From: Aminiphilus circumscriptus DSM 16581
GTDB lineage: Bacteria > Synergistota > Synergistia > Synergistales > Aminiphilaceae
Direction of reading: 5' to 3'
Length of the DNA stretch: 64,000 nt
NCBI RefSeq assembly: GCF_000526375.1
Contig: NZ_JAFY01000002.1
Location: 806,001-870,000 of the forward strand
In this document: in pieces, positions 1 through 9,434 of the stretch
Layout: the number at the start of each line of letters is the position of its first letter
Numbering within the stretch: the first letter of the stretch is position 1
Notes under the pieces: model-generated
What the model saw: the letters and a program-made list of their open reading frames with translations, nothing else
Database searches by the model: none
What the model was told of the DNA's origin: nothing
Position numbers and translations under genes: made by a program

Positions 1-1
1 G

Positions 2-676
2 ATGCTCACCGGTACGGTCTGCGGGATGCTCTCGGGAGCGCTCGTGGCCTTCGGCGGCGTGCCGCCCTTCATGGCCACCCTGGCCATGCTCGCCGCGGCC
101 CGGGGAACCACGCTGCTTCTCACCCAGGGATATCCCCTTTCCGGCCTCCCTCCGGCCTTCTACACCCCCGGCTGGGCTTCCGTGGGACCATTTCCTCTGT
201 CCGGGCTGATCTTTCTCGCCCTCGCCCTCGCTGCCTGGGTGCTGCTCCGACGAACCCCCTTCGGCATTCATCTTCGAGCCCTGGGAGACAATCCCGAGAC
301 GGCCCGCCTTGCGGGGCTTTCCGCGCCACGCCTGACGCTCGCCGTGTACGGTATCTCCGGAACGCTTGCGGGTCTTGCGGGGGTGCTCATGGTGGGGCGG
401 CTCTGGAGCGCTCAGCCCAGCGTGGGGATAGGGCTGGAGCTGGACGTCATCGCCGCGGTGGTGTTGGGCGGGACGAGTCTCTTCGGCGGTGTGGGAGGAA
501 TGGGAGGGACCGTGGCAGGGGTCCTCGTCATGGGCTTTCTCGACAACGGCCTGCGACTTTTGGAACTCTCCAGCTACGTGCAGCAGTCTCTGAAAGGGCT
601 CATCTTCATTGGGGCGGTGCTCCTCGACCTGGCGCTGAAGGGGTACTACCGCAAGGGGCGGAGCCGGGACGCCTGA
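2..676 (+). CDS. ABC transporter permease, RbsC type, 5' partial
   Basis: This is the C-terminal part of an integral membrane permease of the BPD_transp_2 family (ribose/xylose/autoinducer-2 type ABC importers). Several hydrophobic segments are visible. The family region of alternating Gly-rich turns is present near residues 148-180 (motifs VVLGGTSLFGG and GTVAGVLVMG), and a short basic cytoplasmic tail ends the protein. Family members are usually about 310-340 residues, so the 224 seen here mean the gene starts upstream of the window; the ATG at position 2 is probably internal. The cognate ATPase and binding protein would lie to the left. The substrate cannot be read from the permease alone. 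Confidence 0.85.
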   Translation: MLTGTVCGMLSGALVAFGGVPPFMATLAMLAAARGTTLLLTQGYPLSGLPPAFYTPGWASVGPFPLSGLIFLALALAAWVLLRRTPFGIHLRALGDNPETARLAGLSAPRLTLAVYGISGTLAGLAGVLMVGRLWSAQPSVGIGLELDVIAAVVLGGTSLFGGVGGMGGTVAGVLVMGFLDNGLRLLELSSYVQQSLKGLIFIGAVLLDLALKGYYRKGRSRDA

Positions 677-724
677 CGGGAGCTTTTTTTCGGCGAATCT
701 CCGAAAAGAGCGGACGGGGAACCG

Positions 725-1501
725 TCAATAGGGAACGCCCGAGCCGGAGGAGAACCAGAGCATTCCCTTGTCCACCCGAATTTCCCGAATCCGCTGTTTC
801 ACGAAGAAGGACGACAGGGAGATTTTCGGGGACTTGGAGGAAAGCGCTTTCGCCACGTCCGCCTTGGACACGAGAGCGTTGTCTCCCGTGGCTTCGGTGA
901 TCTCGTAATGCGCCGTTCCTGTTGCGGGGTCGATCCGATAGGACCCCGTGAAGCGCATGAGGGAACGGAGCTTCACGAGCCCTCCTTCCCTGGAATAGAC
1001 GCCCTTCACCGTCACTTTTCCTCCTTCCAGCACAACCTCCGGTTCCTTCAGATTCGGAAAGGACGCGGCGACGCTGCGGGCGAAATCCTCCACGAGAAGG
1101 CTCCCCGTGACGAGGGCCTTCTCGAAGGAGTCGATCCGTAGCCCCTTCCCGTCGGGAACATAGCGAACTCCCTCCAGGTTCACCAGAAGCTTGTCGATGC
1201 GCGTTCCCTCCATGCGTATTCCCGTGAGACACAGATAGAGCTTGGGTGCGTAGCCTTTGCGGATCCGTGCGTCTCCGCCCTCGAGCACCACCGTCACGTC
1301 CTCGGCCCCGGTTCGGGACTTCAGGTGTGCCTCAAGGAGTCGCTCCACCGGAGCTTCCGTTCCGTCTCCGAGCGCGGGCATCGCGGAGAGAAGAAGTGCC
1401 GGGCCGAGGAGGACCGGAAGAAAGAAGCAACGGAGAAAACAGCGAAAAAAAACGAGGAGCGGAAGAAGTGGCGAACATGAAAGAAATTCAGTGCGGTTCA
1501 T
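725..1501 (-). CDS. exported LmeA-like (DUF2993-type) protein
   Basis: A secreted or periplasmic protein of about 258 residues. The N-terminus is a long hydrophobic signal segment ending near an Ala-rich AMPALG stretch. The mature part is beta-rich, with repeated Val/Glu-Gly patterns (VTVVLEGGDARIRKG, VVLEGGKVTVKG) like the DUF2993/LmeA lipid-binding fold. I chose the ATG at 1501 because AAGGGAGG sits 9 bases upstream; the longer frame to 1555 has no comparable site. A TATACT-like -10 for this strand lies at 1610-1615, but no convincing -35 goes with it. The family assignment comes from pattern memory and is moderate; the export signal is clear. Confidence 0.55.
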   Translation of the reverse strand: MNRTEFLSCSPLLPLLVFFRCFLRCFFLPVLLGPALLLSAMPALGDGTEAPVERLLEAHLKSRTGAEDVTVVLEGGDARIRKGYAPKLYLCLTGIRMEGTRIDKLLVNLEGVRYVPDGKGLRIDSFEKALVTGSLLVEDFARSVAASFPNLKEPEVVLEGGKVTVKGVYSREGGLVKLRSLMRFTGSYRIDPATGTAHYEITEATGDNALVSKADVAKALSSKSPKISLSSFFVKQRIREIRVDKGMLWFSSGSGVPY

Positions 1502-2029
1502 GGAGAAGATCCTCCCTTGAAAAGGGTATCGCATCGCGCTCCGAAATGTGGACACGAAGAGGACGGCGAAACGCCCGCACAGGAGAATCGCGGGGAGGGC
1601 GTTTTTTGAAGTATAGCGCAGTTCGCTCTGAGGGAAAACGGTGAGTCATGGACATCGGAGTGTTCGAAAAGGCCGCTGTGGCGTTCGAGTGAGTTGTGTC
1701 CGTCAAATTCTGCTTGGATTGTCACGTCAAACGCAACGGAAATGGAGCCAGCTCCCGATAGACCTCCGCCGAAGTGCGCTATCCGAGGCACTTTTCTGGG
1801 AGTGTTTTTTTGTGTTCGATCGACAGGCCTATGTTTCTATGTTGAAGTAGCGGCCGGATTCCGTCTATGCCTTGTGGATTTCGACATGTATGTCCCTGCC
1901 GGTCGTCGATGTGGTGCGAGACGGAACTTGACGGACGATCCGATTCCCTTCCTGCCGGGCCGACACGGAAGCGCCTTTGGACTGGCCCGACAGGAGAGAA
2001 CGCGTATGTTCGGGTATTTCGGAGAAGAG
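1502..2029. other. intergenic region without a recognised gene
   Basis: About 530 bases between the start of the LmeA-like gene and the stop of the chemoreceptor. Frames open here are antisense shadows running into the chemoreceptor. I see no RNA gene or repeat. Confidence 0.5.
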
Positions 2030-4042
2030 CTATTTTGCGACCAGTGTCACGCTCTTTTCCCGGGCGACGGTGAAGACCGCCGCCGCATTCTGGAGCCTCC
2101 CGCTCAGAGCGAGGAGTTCCTCCGAGATGAGCGCGAGGGATTCCACCGCTTTCTTTTGCTCTTCCATCGTCTGGACGATGCGATTTGTCTGTTCCGCCAC
2201 TTCCTGTCCGGAACGGGAGACCTGATCCATTCCCGCAGTCATCTCCTCGGCGCTGGCGGATTGTTCCTGCATGGTGGCGGCGATGGACTGGACGTTCTCC
2301 GAAATAGCCGCAACCTTGGAGACCACGTCGAGGATGACCTCCCTGGTTTCGGCAGTCTTGCTCACCATGGCACTGAGTTGCTCCGACGAACGTTGGGTGT
2401 TCTCCGTGGCCCCCTTCGTCTTTGCGGTCACGTCCCCGATGAGAGCACTCACCTGAGACGCGGCCCGGTTCGATTCCTCCGCTAATTTTCGCACTTCCTC
2501 GGCGACCACGGCAAAACCGCGCCCCGCCTCGCCCGCCCGGGCCGCCTCGATGGCGGCGTTGAGGGCCAGCAGGTTCGTCTGGTCCGCGATCTGCGTGATG
2601 GTTGTGACAAAACCGGAGATCTGTCCCACCGACGCGGCGAGGTCCTTGATGGCGATGCCCACGGTTTCACCGGCGACGGACATGTCCTTGATGAACAGGG
2701 TCATTTCCTCGATGGCGCGGCCTCCGCGTTCCGCCGCGAGAGAGATGGCCCGGGCCTGCTCACCCGTCTCGGCCGCGGCCTTGGCCCCCGCCTGGGCACT
2801 CAGGGAGACTTCGCTCACCCCAGCGTTGGCCTCTTCGATGGCTGCGGCTGTGTCCTGGGTGTTGGAGTTCACGCGATTTGTCATGGATGCCACCTCGGTG
2901 ATGCCTGCGGTGACCTCCTCCGATGCGGCACTCATGTCCTCCGCCTTGGCGAGGAGGGTGCCGGAGGTGTCGAGAATGGCCCTTACGGAGTCGGAAACGG
3001 CGTCGATAGTGTTGTTGATGGCTTCCACGAGGTCGCGCACTTCCCGGAGGGAGGAGCGGGTGTCGATGCGGGTTGTGAGGTCTCCCGCAGCGACGCGCCG
3101 CATTCCCTCGGCGACCGAGCGGATGGGGGTGGCGATGCTGCCGCTCAGCCAGACGGATGCGCCGACCACGAGAAGAATCAGGATGCCCAGGGCGACCAGG
3201 ATGGAGGTCTTGAGGGACTGTACGGGGGCCAGAATTTCCTTGGCGGGGGCTTGCAGAACCAATGCCCAGCCCGAGGTTGAAATGGGCGCGTAGGCAGCGA
3301 TGTACTCGGTGTCTTTAAAAGTATATTCCACAAGTCCTCCCGCGCCTTCAAGCGCTTTCCGCACGCCTTGAGCAAGCGGAGCGGGGACGAGCTCTCCCGC
3401 CTCGGAGATGTTCAGATTTCCCACGAGTTCCTTGTTGGGATGGGCAGTGACGATGCCTCCCTTGTCCGCGATGAAAGCGTAGCCGGTTTTCCCCCAGGTC
3501 ATGGATGCGACGAAGGCCGTAAGATCCTCGGTGCGCACGGTGCTCATGAGAACGGCCACGGGGTCTTCGCCGTAGCCGATCACGGGCACGGCGAAAGCCA
3601 CGACGCTCTGTCCCGTGGACTTTGAGATGAGCGGCTCACTTATAGAGGTTTTTTTTGTCTCCATGACAGCCTTGAAATAGGATCGGTTCGCATAATCGCC
3701 CGTTTTTCCGGATATAGAGCGACCTTGCCCGGTGGGGTCTATAATGAAAACATCCAGAAATCCGACGCCCTTTGTTGCTTCCGCGAGCGTCGCTTTTTGC
3801 AGTTCCCAGTTCATTCCCCTGATTTCCAGACGTTGCGCCTGGGATTCCAACAAGAATTGCAGTTGTCGGACGAGTGTGTCTATTTTTATCGCCGCCGTGT
3901 CCGCCAGGGCGAGACCTTCCTTTTTTGCCGCATCCATGAGTGCCTGTCGGGACCGATCCACGGCGATATAACCCAAGATGCCGAGAGCGCTGAGGGAGAG
4001 GATCAGGAACGTGCCGATGAGGCGTCCGCGAAGGGTCTTCAT
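2030..4042 (-). CDS. methyl-accepting chemotaxis protein with Cache sensor
   Basis: A 670-residue transmembrane chemoreceptor. Residues 5-28 form TM1. An extracytoplasmic double-Cache-type sensor follows (about 35-275), with TM2 near 280-305, a HAMP linker (about 305-360) and a long coiled-coil signalling domain. The highly conserved tip that contacts CheA and CheW is visible at about 480-525 ([20 protein letters not shown], then [16 protein letters not shown]). Gln/Glu-rich adaptation heptads flank the tip. GAGGAGG lies upstream of the ATG at 4042. It stands alone, with no che genes nearby, as is usual for dispersed receptors; Cache sensors often bind amino acids or carboxylates, but the ligand is unknown. 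Confidence 0.95.
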   Translation of the reverse strand: MKTLRGRLIGTFLILSLSALGILGYIAVDRSRQALMDAAKKEGLALADTAAIKIDTLVRQLQFLLESQAQRLEIRGMNWELQKATLAEATKGVGFLDVFIIDPTGQGRSISGKTGDYANRSYFKAVMETKKTSISEPLISKSTGQSVVAFAVPVIGYGEDPVAVLMSTVRTEDLTAFVASMTWGKTGYAFIADKGGIVTAHPNKELVGNLNISEAGELVPAPLAQGVRKALEGAGGLVEYTFKDTEYIAAYAPISTSGWALVLQAPAKEILAPVQSLKTSILVALGILILLVVGASVWLSGSIATPIRSVAEGMRRVAAGDLTTRIDTRSSLREVRDLVEAINNTIDAVSDSVRAILDTSGTLLAKAEDMSAASEEVTAGITEVASMTNRVNSNTQDTAAAIEEANAGVSEVSLSAQAGAKAAAETGEQARAISLAAERGGRAIEEMTLFIKDMSVAGETVGIAIKDLAASVGQISGFVTTITQIADQTNLLALNAAIEAARAGEAGRGFAVVAEEVRKLAEESNRAASQVSALIGDVTAKTKGATENTQRSSEQLSAMVSKTAETREVILDVVSKVAAISENVQSIAATMQEQSASAEEMTAGMDQVSRSGQEVAEQTNRIVQTMEEQKKAVESLALISEELLALSGRLQNAAAVFTVAREKSVTLVAK

Positions 4043-4277
4043 GGTCTATTTCCTCCTCGAAATGAAAATCCCCCACAGAGAGGGGTTCGCCCGGTAAAAA
4101 CTCCTTTGAGCATTCCCGAAAAGGCGCGTCGCATTGTTTTTGATGTAACGATATCTGTAAAAAGCCTCGCAGCGACCTGTGGTGAAAGCAGGTTTCGTTT
4201 CTGCGGCGTGGGGGTGTGTCTTCGTGAGTGTTCCGCAACGGCAAGTGTGTTTGAAGAAAGTGAAAAGATGTTTTTAT

Positions 4278-4376
4278 GGAATCTCTGAATAAGACTATGT
4301 CAGCCCCGCAGGGCGCCTCGCAGAGCCTGATGCGACCCGAGTCAAGGGAAAGCGAAAGGTCTTTATTCAGGGCTTC
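4278..4376 (+). repeat. miniature inverted-repeat element, family A, copy 1
   Basis: About 99 bp starting GGAATCTCTGAATAA and ending in its near inverse complement (TTATTCAGGGCTTCC). Two further copies lie at 32854-32954 (opposite orientation) and 50510-50610. The interior is conserved too (CAGAGCCTGATGCGACCCGA in this orientation). It lies in the divergent gap between the chemoreceptor and hutH and has no coding logic of its own. Confidence 0.85.
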
Positions 4377-4657
4377 CTCATGTTTTGATACCTCCTCGGT
4401 TGCTGTTGGGAGATATGTTAGCATTATAATCGATTGTTTGGGGATTGTTGCGTGAGGAAATTCCGTTTCCGCTGGGGGGATGTTTTCCTTCGGCTTTTGC
4501 CCGGCGGGAAAATGTACGGGACAAGTTCTGTTTTGATGGTGATCATGCTGATTGCGGAACTGTGGTGACATGGGTGGAGTATTGAAGGCGCGATGTGAAA
4601 AAAGCGGGATGCCGGAACCCGGCGGTGAAATAGATAGAAGAGGGCGAAGATGACGCG

Positions 4658-4688
4658 TGGACAAGGCAGTATACAGGCAGTATTATAA
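4658..4688 (+). promoter_or_regulatory. hutH promoter with GntR-type operator
   Basis: A -35 TGGACA (4658-4663) and a -10 TATTAT (4681-4686) are separated by 17 bases. Overlapping them is GCAGTATAC-N5-GTATTATAA (4666-4688), a variant of the perfect palindrome in front of the regulator gene, with the same 5-base spacer. Transcription would start near 4693, downstream of the longest open frame's first codon, which argues for the later hutH start and a leader of about 175 nt. Confidence 0.75.
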
Positions 4689-4869
4689 AAATGTGCAAAA
4701 ATCGCGTGTTCTCGTAGTGAGACCAACCGTATCTGTTGTCGGAGAGAAGCGCGTGTTTCGGATGAGAAAACGGGCTGTTGCCGACGGAGAAGGAATTTCG
4801 CGTTGCACGGAAAAGCGCGGAGGCTTCTTTCCCCTGCTTGGGAGAAAACGTTGCGGAGGGGGCTTCAAA

Positions 4870-6399
4870 GTGGAGCGGAGCGTGGAGTTGGGAGAAAGAC
4901 CTCTTTCATTTCGAGATTTTCTCGCCGTCGCGAGAGACGGAGCAGCGGTGATCATCACGGAGCACGCCATGAATAAGGTGCGCCGTTCGAGAGAAATCGT
5001 GGAGGAGCACCTTATGGCAGGTGTTCCCATGTACGGGATCAACACGGGATTTGGCAGGTTTGCAGATGTTTCGATTTCCGAGGAACAATTGAGCGCGTTG
5101 CAGATCAATCTGATCAGAGCGGATGCAGTCGGTGTCGGCAATCCCCTTTTGGAGGAGATCGTCCGGGGTGTGATGCTCCTGCGGGTCAACGCTCTAGTAA
5201 AAGGATACTCGGGTGCGAGACCCGAGATTGTGTCGGCTCTGGCGGAAATGCTGAATAAGCGGGTAACGCCGGTCATTCCGGAAAAAGGATCCGTGGGCGC
5301 CAGCGGAGATCTCTGTCCCTTGGCGCATATGGTGCTTCCCATGATCGGAGAGGGGTACGCTGTGTACGGTGGAGCCCTTCTTTCTGGAGCCGAAGCCATG
5401 CGTCGTGCGGGTGTGCCGTTGGTGCGGCTCAAAGCGAAGGAGGGGCTGGCGCTGATCAACGGAACGCCCGTGATGACATCCATCGCGGCGTTTGCGCTGT
5501 GTGAGGCCGAAAATCTCATGAAATGCGCGGACATTATCGCCGCGCTGACGGTGGAAGGGTTGCGGGGCATCGCAGATGCTTTCGACGCGAGGATTCACGA
5601 AATCCGCGGACAACAGGGGCAGTGCGTAAGTGCTGAAAATCTCCGGAGACTACTTAAGGAAAGCGAGTACGTTTCCAGGCAGGGAGAACTGAGAATGCAG
5701 GATGCCTATTCTTTGCGATGCATTCCTCAGGTTCACGGAGCCTGTCGAGCGGCCGTGACGTATGTCCGCCAGGTTGTGGAGGTAGAAATGAATGCCGTAA
5801 CGGACAATCCGCTGGTTTTCGAAAACGGCGAGGTGCTGTCCGGAGGAAATTTCCACGGAGAGCCCGTCGCGATTGCCATGGATGCGCTCGGCATTGCCGT
5901 GGCCGAATTGGGAAATCTCTCGGAAAGGCGGATTGCCAAGCTGGTGGATCCCGCACACAATCACGGCCTGCCCGCCTTTCTTGTTGAAGAAGGTGGCCTC
6001 AACTGTGGTTTCATGGTGCCGCAATATGCGGCGGCGGCTCTTGTCTCGGAGAACAAGGTCCTCGCTCATCCGGCCAGCGTGGATTCGATTCCCACGTCGG
6101 CGGGCCAGGAGGATCACGTCAGTATGGGAACCATTGCCGCCAGAAAGGCACGGCAGATCGTGGAGCATGTGGAGGCCGTGCTGGGTATCGAATGGATGGC
6201 TGCCGCGCAGGCGGCGGACCTGAGGCCGGGTTTTGCGGCGGGAAAAGGAACTGCTCCGGCATACGGGCTGTTGCGTGAGAAGATCGATTTTCTGCAGGAA
6301 GACAGAGTCTTTTTTGAGGATCAGGCCGCCGCATCTGCGATGATCGGGAGCGGAGAACTTGTTGACGCGATAGAGCGGGTGATTGGCCCGCTGGGATAA
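4870..6399 (+). CDS. hutH: histidine ammonia-lyase
   Basis: Removes ammonia from L-histidine to give trans-urocanate, the first step of histidine degradation. The self-forming MIO cofactor tripeptide Ala-Ser-Gly is at residues 144-146 (GSVGASGDLCPLAHM), and the family motif GINTGFGRFADV is at 56-67. The GTG at 4870 gives 509 residues, the normal family length, and has GGAGGGGG 7 bases upstream. The open frame runs back to 4657, but that lies before the promoter, so the extra 71 residues are rejected. It is transcribed separately from the rest of the pathway but shares its operator. The relative PAL/TAL enzymes are possible, but the hut neighbours settle the role. Confidence 0.97.
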   Translation: MERSVELGERPLSFRDFLAVARDGAAVIITEHAMNKVRRSREIVEEHLMAGVPMYGINTGFGRFADVSISEEQLSALQINLIRADAVGVGNPLLEEIVRGVMLLRVNALVKGYSGARPEIVSALAEMLNKRVTPVIPEKGSVGASGDLCPLAHMVLPMIGEGYAVYGGALLSGAEAMRRAGVPLVRLKAKEGLALINGTPVMTSIAAFALCEAENLMKCADIIAALTVEGLRGIADAFDARIHEIRGQQGQCVSAENLRRLLKESEYVSRQGELRMQDAYSLRCIPQVHGACRAAVTYVRQVVEVEMNAVTDNPLVFENGEVLSGGNFHGEPVAIAMDALGIAVAELGNLSERRIAKLVDPAHNHGLPAFLVEEGGLNCGFMVPQYAAAALVSENKVLAHPASVDSIPTSAGQEDHVSMGTIAARKARQIVEHVEAVLGIEWMAAAQAADLRPGFAAGKGTAPAYGLLREKIDFLQEDRVFFEDQAAASAMIGSGELVDAIERVIGPLG

Positions 6400-6431
6400 T
6401 GGAATCGAGGCAGGCGTGCCGTCGTCTCGAC

Positions 6432-6524
6432 ATGGCTCTGTTGCTCGGACATAAAAAGGAGCTCCCTGGAAAAGGCGGAGAATCGCCGCTAACGGTTGCC
6501 GAATGCCATAACGACCTTTTTGCA
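6432..6524 (+). repeat. diverged interspersed repeat C, copy 1
   Basis: A stretch of about 93 bases clearly alike, with substitutions and small indels, to the complement of 31236-31331. Shared runs include CATAAAAA and CTGGAAAA, and both end in CCTTTTTGC. Translated, both begin with a similar Met-x-Leu-Leu-Leu-x-His-Lys-Lys pattern, but neither extends to a credible gene. It fills part of the 458-base hutH-gntR gap, which otherwise holds only the promoter at its end. Confidence 0.55.
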
Positions 6525-6791
6525 CAATGTTCCCCACAGCTGAAAATGTGTTCCCTCCGGATAGAGGTGATGATTTTTCGCATCTGCGGACGATGTTTTT
6601 CATGGGATTTTTATTATGGAAAGAATTTCCGACGGGGCGTGAAGAGCATGATGCTGTTCGGGACATGGGGCACAAGGAAAGAAGCGAAAGGGGTTTTCCA
6701 AGGTAAATGAACGCCGTTTTTTACGGCCATGACAGAGATCGGAAACGACGTTTTACAGTGAATGGAGTGCGTTGCTCTTTTGTTATTGGTC

Positions 6792-6821
6792 TTGACAGTC
6801 ATAATACAGAGAGTATTATGA
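6792..6821 (+). promoter_or_regulatory. gntR promoter with perfect palindromic operator
   Basis: TTGACA (6792-6797) and TATTAT (6814-6819) with a 16-base spacer. TCATAATAC-AGAGA-GTATTATGA (6799-6821) is a perfect 9-base inverted repeat that fills the spacer and the -10. A bound regulator would block RNA polymerase, so the regulator very likely represses itself. Confidence 0.85.
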
Positions 6822-6857
6822 CAAGAGCGAAATGTTTCCGACGAGGAGAACCTTGGA

Positions 6858-7550
6858 ATGATTGAAATCAAAGATTTTTCCAGCTTGCTGCAACAGCAGA
6901 AAAAGAACCATCCCCGTCTTGCCGAAAGAGCTGCGGAGGCGATACGGGATATGATCATCGGCAATGTCTTCGAGCCGGGCGAGCCTCTCAGCGAGGTCCG
7001 TCTCGGAGAAATGCTCGGCATCAGCCGGACTCCTGTGCGTGAAGCGATCAGTCAGCTCGATCAGGAAGGATTGCTCAAGATCATTCCTGGTCGTGGAGCG
7101 ATCGTCGCAGAGATGACTGTGGAGGATATCAAGGAGATCAACGATCTTCGGATGGTTCTGGAGCCATTGGCTGCGGAAACGGCACTCGAAAGCATCACGC
7201 AGGAAGAGATTCGACACCAGCGTTCCATTTGGGAACATTTTCTCGAGCGGATCGGAAAAGGTGAGGAACTGTCGCCGGAACACCTTTCGGAAGCGGATAC
7301 CAATCTCCATGGTGTTATCCTCAATCATTGCAAGAACAACCGACTCCGGAATTTTCTCAACGTGTTGCGTTTTCAGATCCTACGTTACGTTTTTGCATCT
7401 TGGAAAACGCAGGAGTACGTCGAGGACACGATTCACCAGCACATGGACATTCTTCGTTTTCTCGAGATGAAGGACGCGGAGGGACTCAAGGGCGCATTGC
7501 GTGCACATATTGAATTCAATAATCGGTATCATCTGAGGAAAATGTTATAA
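6858..7550 (+). CDS. GntR-family (FadR/FCD) regulator of the hut region
   Basis: A 230-residue transcription factor: an N-terminal winged helix (about 18-78, with the typical LGEMLGISRTPVREAISQLD recognition region) and an all-helical FCD ligand domain (about 90-225). FCD domains usually bind a small carboxylate, often through metal-binding His/Asp. GAGGAG precedes the ATG. It sits between hutH and the large hut operon, and identical operators lie before all three units, so it is the obvious controller. The inducer is probably urocanate or another pathway acid (inference). Most proteobacterial HutC proteins are GntR proteins of a different (UTRA) subfamily, so this FCD type is an independent solution. 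Confidence 0.92.
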   Translation: MIEIKDFSSLLQQQKKNHPRLAERAAEAIRDMIIGNVFEPGEPLSEVRLGEMLGISRTPVREAISQLDQEGLLKIIPGRGAIVAEMTVEDIKEINDLRMVLEPLAAETALESITQEEIRHQRSIWEHFLERIGKGEELSPEHLSEADTNLHGVILNHCKNNRLRNFLNVLRFQILRYVFASWKTQEYVEDTIHQHMDILRFLEMKDAEGLKGALRAHIEFNNRYHLRKML

Positions 7551-7555
7551 ATTTT

Positions 7556-7587
7556 TTGTATAGTTCATAATACAGCTTGTATAATTA
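7556..7587 (+). promoter_or_regulatory. promoter and operator of the acnX-hut-TRAP operon
   Basis: TTGTAT (7556-7561) and TATAAT (7580-7585), 18-base spacer. TCATAATAC-AGCTT-GTATAATTA (7565-7587) matches the gntR operator in the whole left half and 7 of 9 bases in the right half, with the same spacing. Confidence 0.75.
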
Positions 7588-7642
7588 TAAATAAATGGTC
7601 TTTTAGATTAATCTATTTTATATAGTGAAAGGTCGGTGAAAA

Positions 7643-8860
7643 ATGAGATTGACGGAGGAGCAAGAGAAAATGTTGGCGGGAAAACATGGAAGAGCCGTGG
7701 AATACGCCATGCGTATTCAGGCTGGTGTGGGCAGAGTGTTCGGAGCAAAGCGCATGGTTCCCATCACGCGGGCTCATGTGGCGCTGAGCGCTCAGGACGC
7801 GGATCTCTGGTTTGTCGAGAAACTGGTTGGGCTCGGAGGGAAATGCAAAATTCCTCCCACTGTCAATCCCAGTATCAATCTGGCATATCTGAACAGGCAT
7901 CTTGTGGAGATTCCGAAGGCCGGCATGGACATCGTGTCGGCGACGAACACAGCCTATCGGAAAATAGGAGCTGTTCTCAGCTTCAGTTGTACACCCTATC
8001 TGCAGCAGAATGTGCCTTCCTTTGGGGAAGTGATCGCCTTTTCCGAATCGAGCGCGACGCCGTACGTGAACTCCGTATTCGGCGCCAGATCCAACAGAGA
8101 ATCGTCCCAGAGCGCGCTCTGCGCGGCCATCACCGGGCTCGTGCCCGAGTACGGCCTTCTTCTCGACGAAAACCGCCTGGCCGAAGTCTTGGTCGAGGTG
8201 AAGGCGGATATTCGTACCGATTTCGACTATCAACTCCTCGGCTGGTGTTATCCCCTGAAACACCCCGGCCCGGAAGTTCCTGCCTTTGTCGGTATTGAGG
8301 AACGCCCTACGCCGGAAGGGTTCATGAATTTTGGGGCGGAGCTCAATACATCGGGATCTGTGGCGATGTACCACTTCGTGGGAATCACCCCGGAAGCCCC
8401 AGATCTCGCTGCTGCTTTCGGGGGAAAGGCCCCCAAGTATCGCGTCACGATCACGAAGGACGATATCGAGAACGTGCGGAGGAAAATCTGCGGAGCTCCC
8501 GGAAAAATCGATTTTGCTATGTTCGGCTGTCCTCATCTGACGATCAGGCAGGTGGGCGACATCGCCCGAATTGCTGAGGGAAAACGATTCGCCGTCGATG
8601 TCTGGATCCTCACAAGCTCATTGACGAGAGAGCTCGCGGATCGCATGGGGTACCTCGATACCATCACCCGTGCCGGAGGGCACATCATCACCGACACCTG
8701 CATCGATGTTCCGCCCTGCTGGTATCCCTACTACGGAAAGTCCGCCGTGACGGATTCTCCCAAATGCGCCTATTACAACGAAATCAGGAAGATCGCATTC
8801 AAGGTACGGCCCCTTGAAAAAGCCATAGAGGCTGCTCTGGTGGGGGAGGTGATGGAATGA
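7643..8860 (+). CDS. aconitase X large (catalytic) subunit, paralog 1
   Basis: AcnX (former DUF521) large subunit of 405 residues. Known AcnX enzymes dehydrate cis-3-hydroxy-L-proline or, in archaea, phosphomevalonate, using an iron-sulfur cluster. Cysteines shared with the second paralog in this operon are C116 (SCTP), C296 (FGCPH), C353 (TDTCID) and C375 (DSPKCAYY), good cluster-ligand candidates. Other shared blocks are ITRAHVALS, AFSESSATPYVNS and GAELNTSG. It is the first gene of the operon, and its stop overlaps the small-subunit start by 4 bases. AcnX in a histidine operon is unexpected, and its substrate cannot be told from the sequence. Confidence 0.9.
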   Translation: MRLTEEQEKMLAGKHGRAVEYAMRIQAGVGRVFGAKRMVPITRAHVALSAQDADLWFVEKLVGLGGKCKIPPTVNPSINLAYLNRHLVEIPKAGMDIVSATNTAYRKIGAVLSFSCTPYLQQNVPSFGEVIAFSESSATPYVNSVFGARSNRESSQSALCAAITGLVPEYGLLLDENRLAEVLVEVKADIRTDFDYQLLGWCYPLKHPGPEVPAFVGIEERPTPEGFMNFGAELNTSGSVAMYHFVGITPEAPDLAAAFGGKAPKYRVTITKDDIENVRRKICGAPGKIDFAMFGCPHLTIRQVGDIARIAEGKRFAVDVWILTSSLTRELADRMGYLDTITRAGGHIITDTCIDVPPCWYPYYGKSAVTDSPKCAYYNEIRKIAFKVRPLEKAIEAALVGEVME

Positions 8861-9273
8861 GCGGTTCCTGTTCGTTCGCGTGTTCTCCCATTTCGGGAGG
8901 ACGTTGCAGCGGTCCCGCACTGGTCAGCGACGAGGCGGTTTGTTTCTATCTCGTGGAACCCGAAACCGGTGTCGTGGTGGAAAAGGGACATGCCCTGGAG
9001 GGGCGGTCCATGGAGGGGACGATTCTCGTCGCTCATGCGGGAAAAGGGAGTTCCGTCGTGCAGATGGACGGCCTTTTCAAAATCACGAAGCATGGAAAGG
9101 GCCCGGTGGGAGTCGTTTTGCGGAACCCCGATCCGGTTTTCGTGTCGGCGCTGCTCATCATGGAAATTCCGTCGGTCTATGCGGTAGAGGATTCTTTTTT
9201 CGAAACGCTCAAGGATGGACAAACGATTGAGCTGGATGCCGACGCCGGAGTGCTCAGACTGTTGTCGCGCTGA
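8857..9273 (+). CDS. aconitase X small subunit (DUF126), paralog 1
   Basis: A 138-residue swivelling-domain partner of the AcnX large subunit. The signature GKGSSVVQ (about residues 62-69) carries the Ser that corresponds to the catalytic Ser of aconitase domain 4. A small N-terminal Ser/Cys-rich tail precedes the conserved GxCSGPALVSDEAVCFY region. The ATGA overlap with the large subunit implies coupled translation and a 1:1 complex. It is closest in this window to the small subunit at 16352. Confidence 0.9.
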   Translation: MSGSCSFACSPISGGRCSGPALVSDEAVCFYLVEPETGVVVEKGHALEGRSMEGTILVAHAGKGSSVVQMDGLFKITKHGKGPVGVVLRNPDPVFVSALLIMEIPSVYAVEDSFFETLKDGQTIELDADAGVLRLLSR

Positions 9274-9434
9274 AGAAAAGAAGCGCGGGGGAATGTCACG
9301 AAGAACGCGGAATAGTAGGGCGGAAAACGGAGAAACGTCTGCGCGGGTAGGGAGGAATTTTTTCCCCGAAACGCGTGGGGACAGATATGACATCGTCGAT
9401 AACGGAATCGGACATCCCGAAGGAGGTGCGCAAC

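Noticed and set aside
1694-2485. Open frame of 263 codons on the plus strand
   Set aside because: Mostly antisense to the chemoreceptor's conserved domain; no ribosome site.
4657-4869. 71-residue N-terminal extension of HutH
   Set aside because: It begins before the mapped promoter, is basic and unlike any HAL, and the GTG at 4870 has the better ribosome site and gives the family length.
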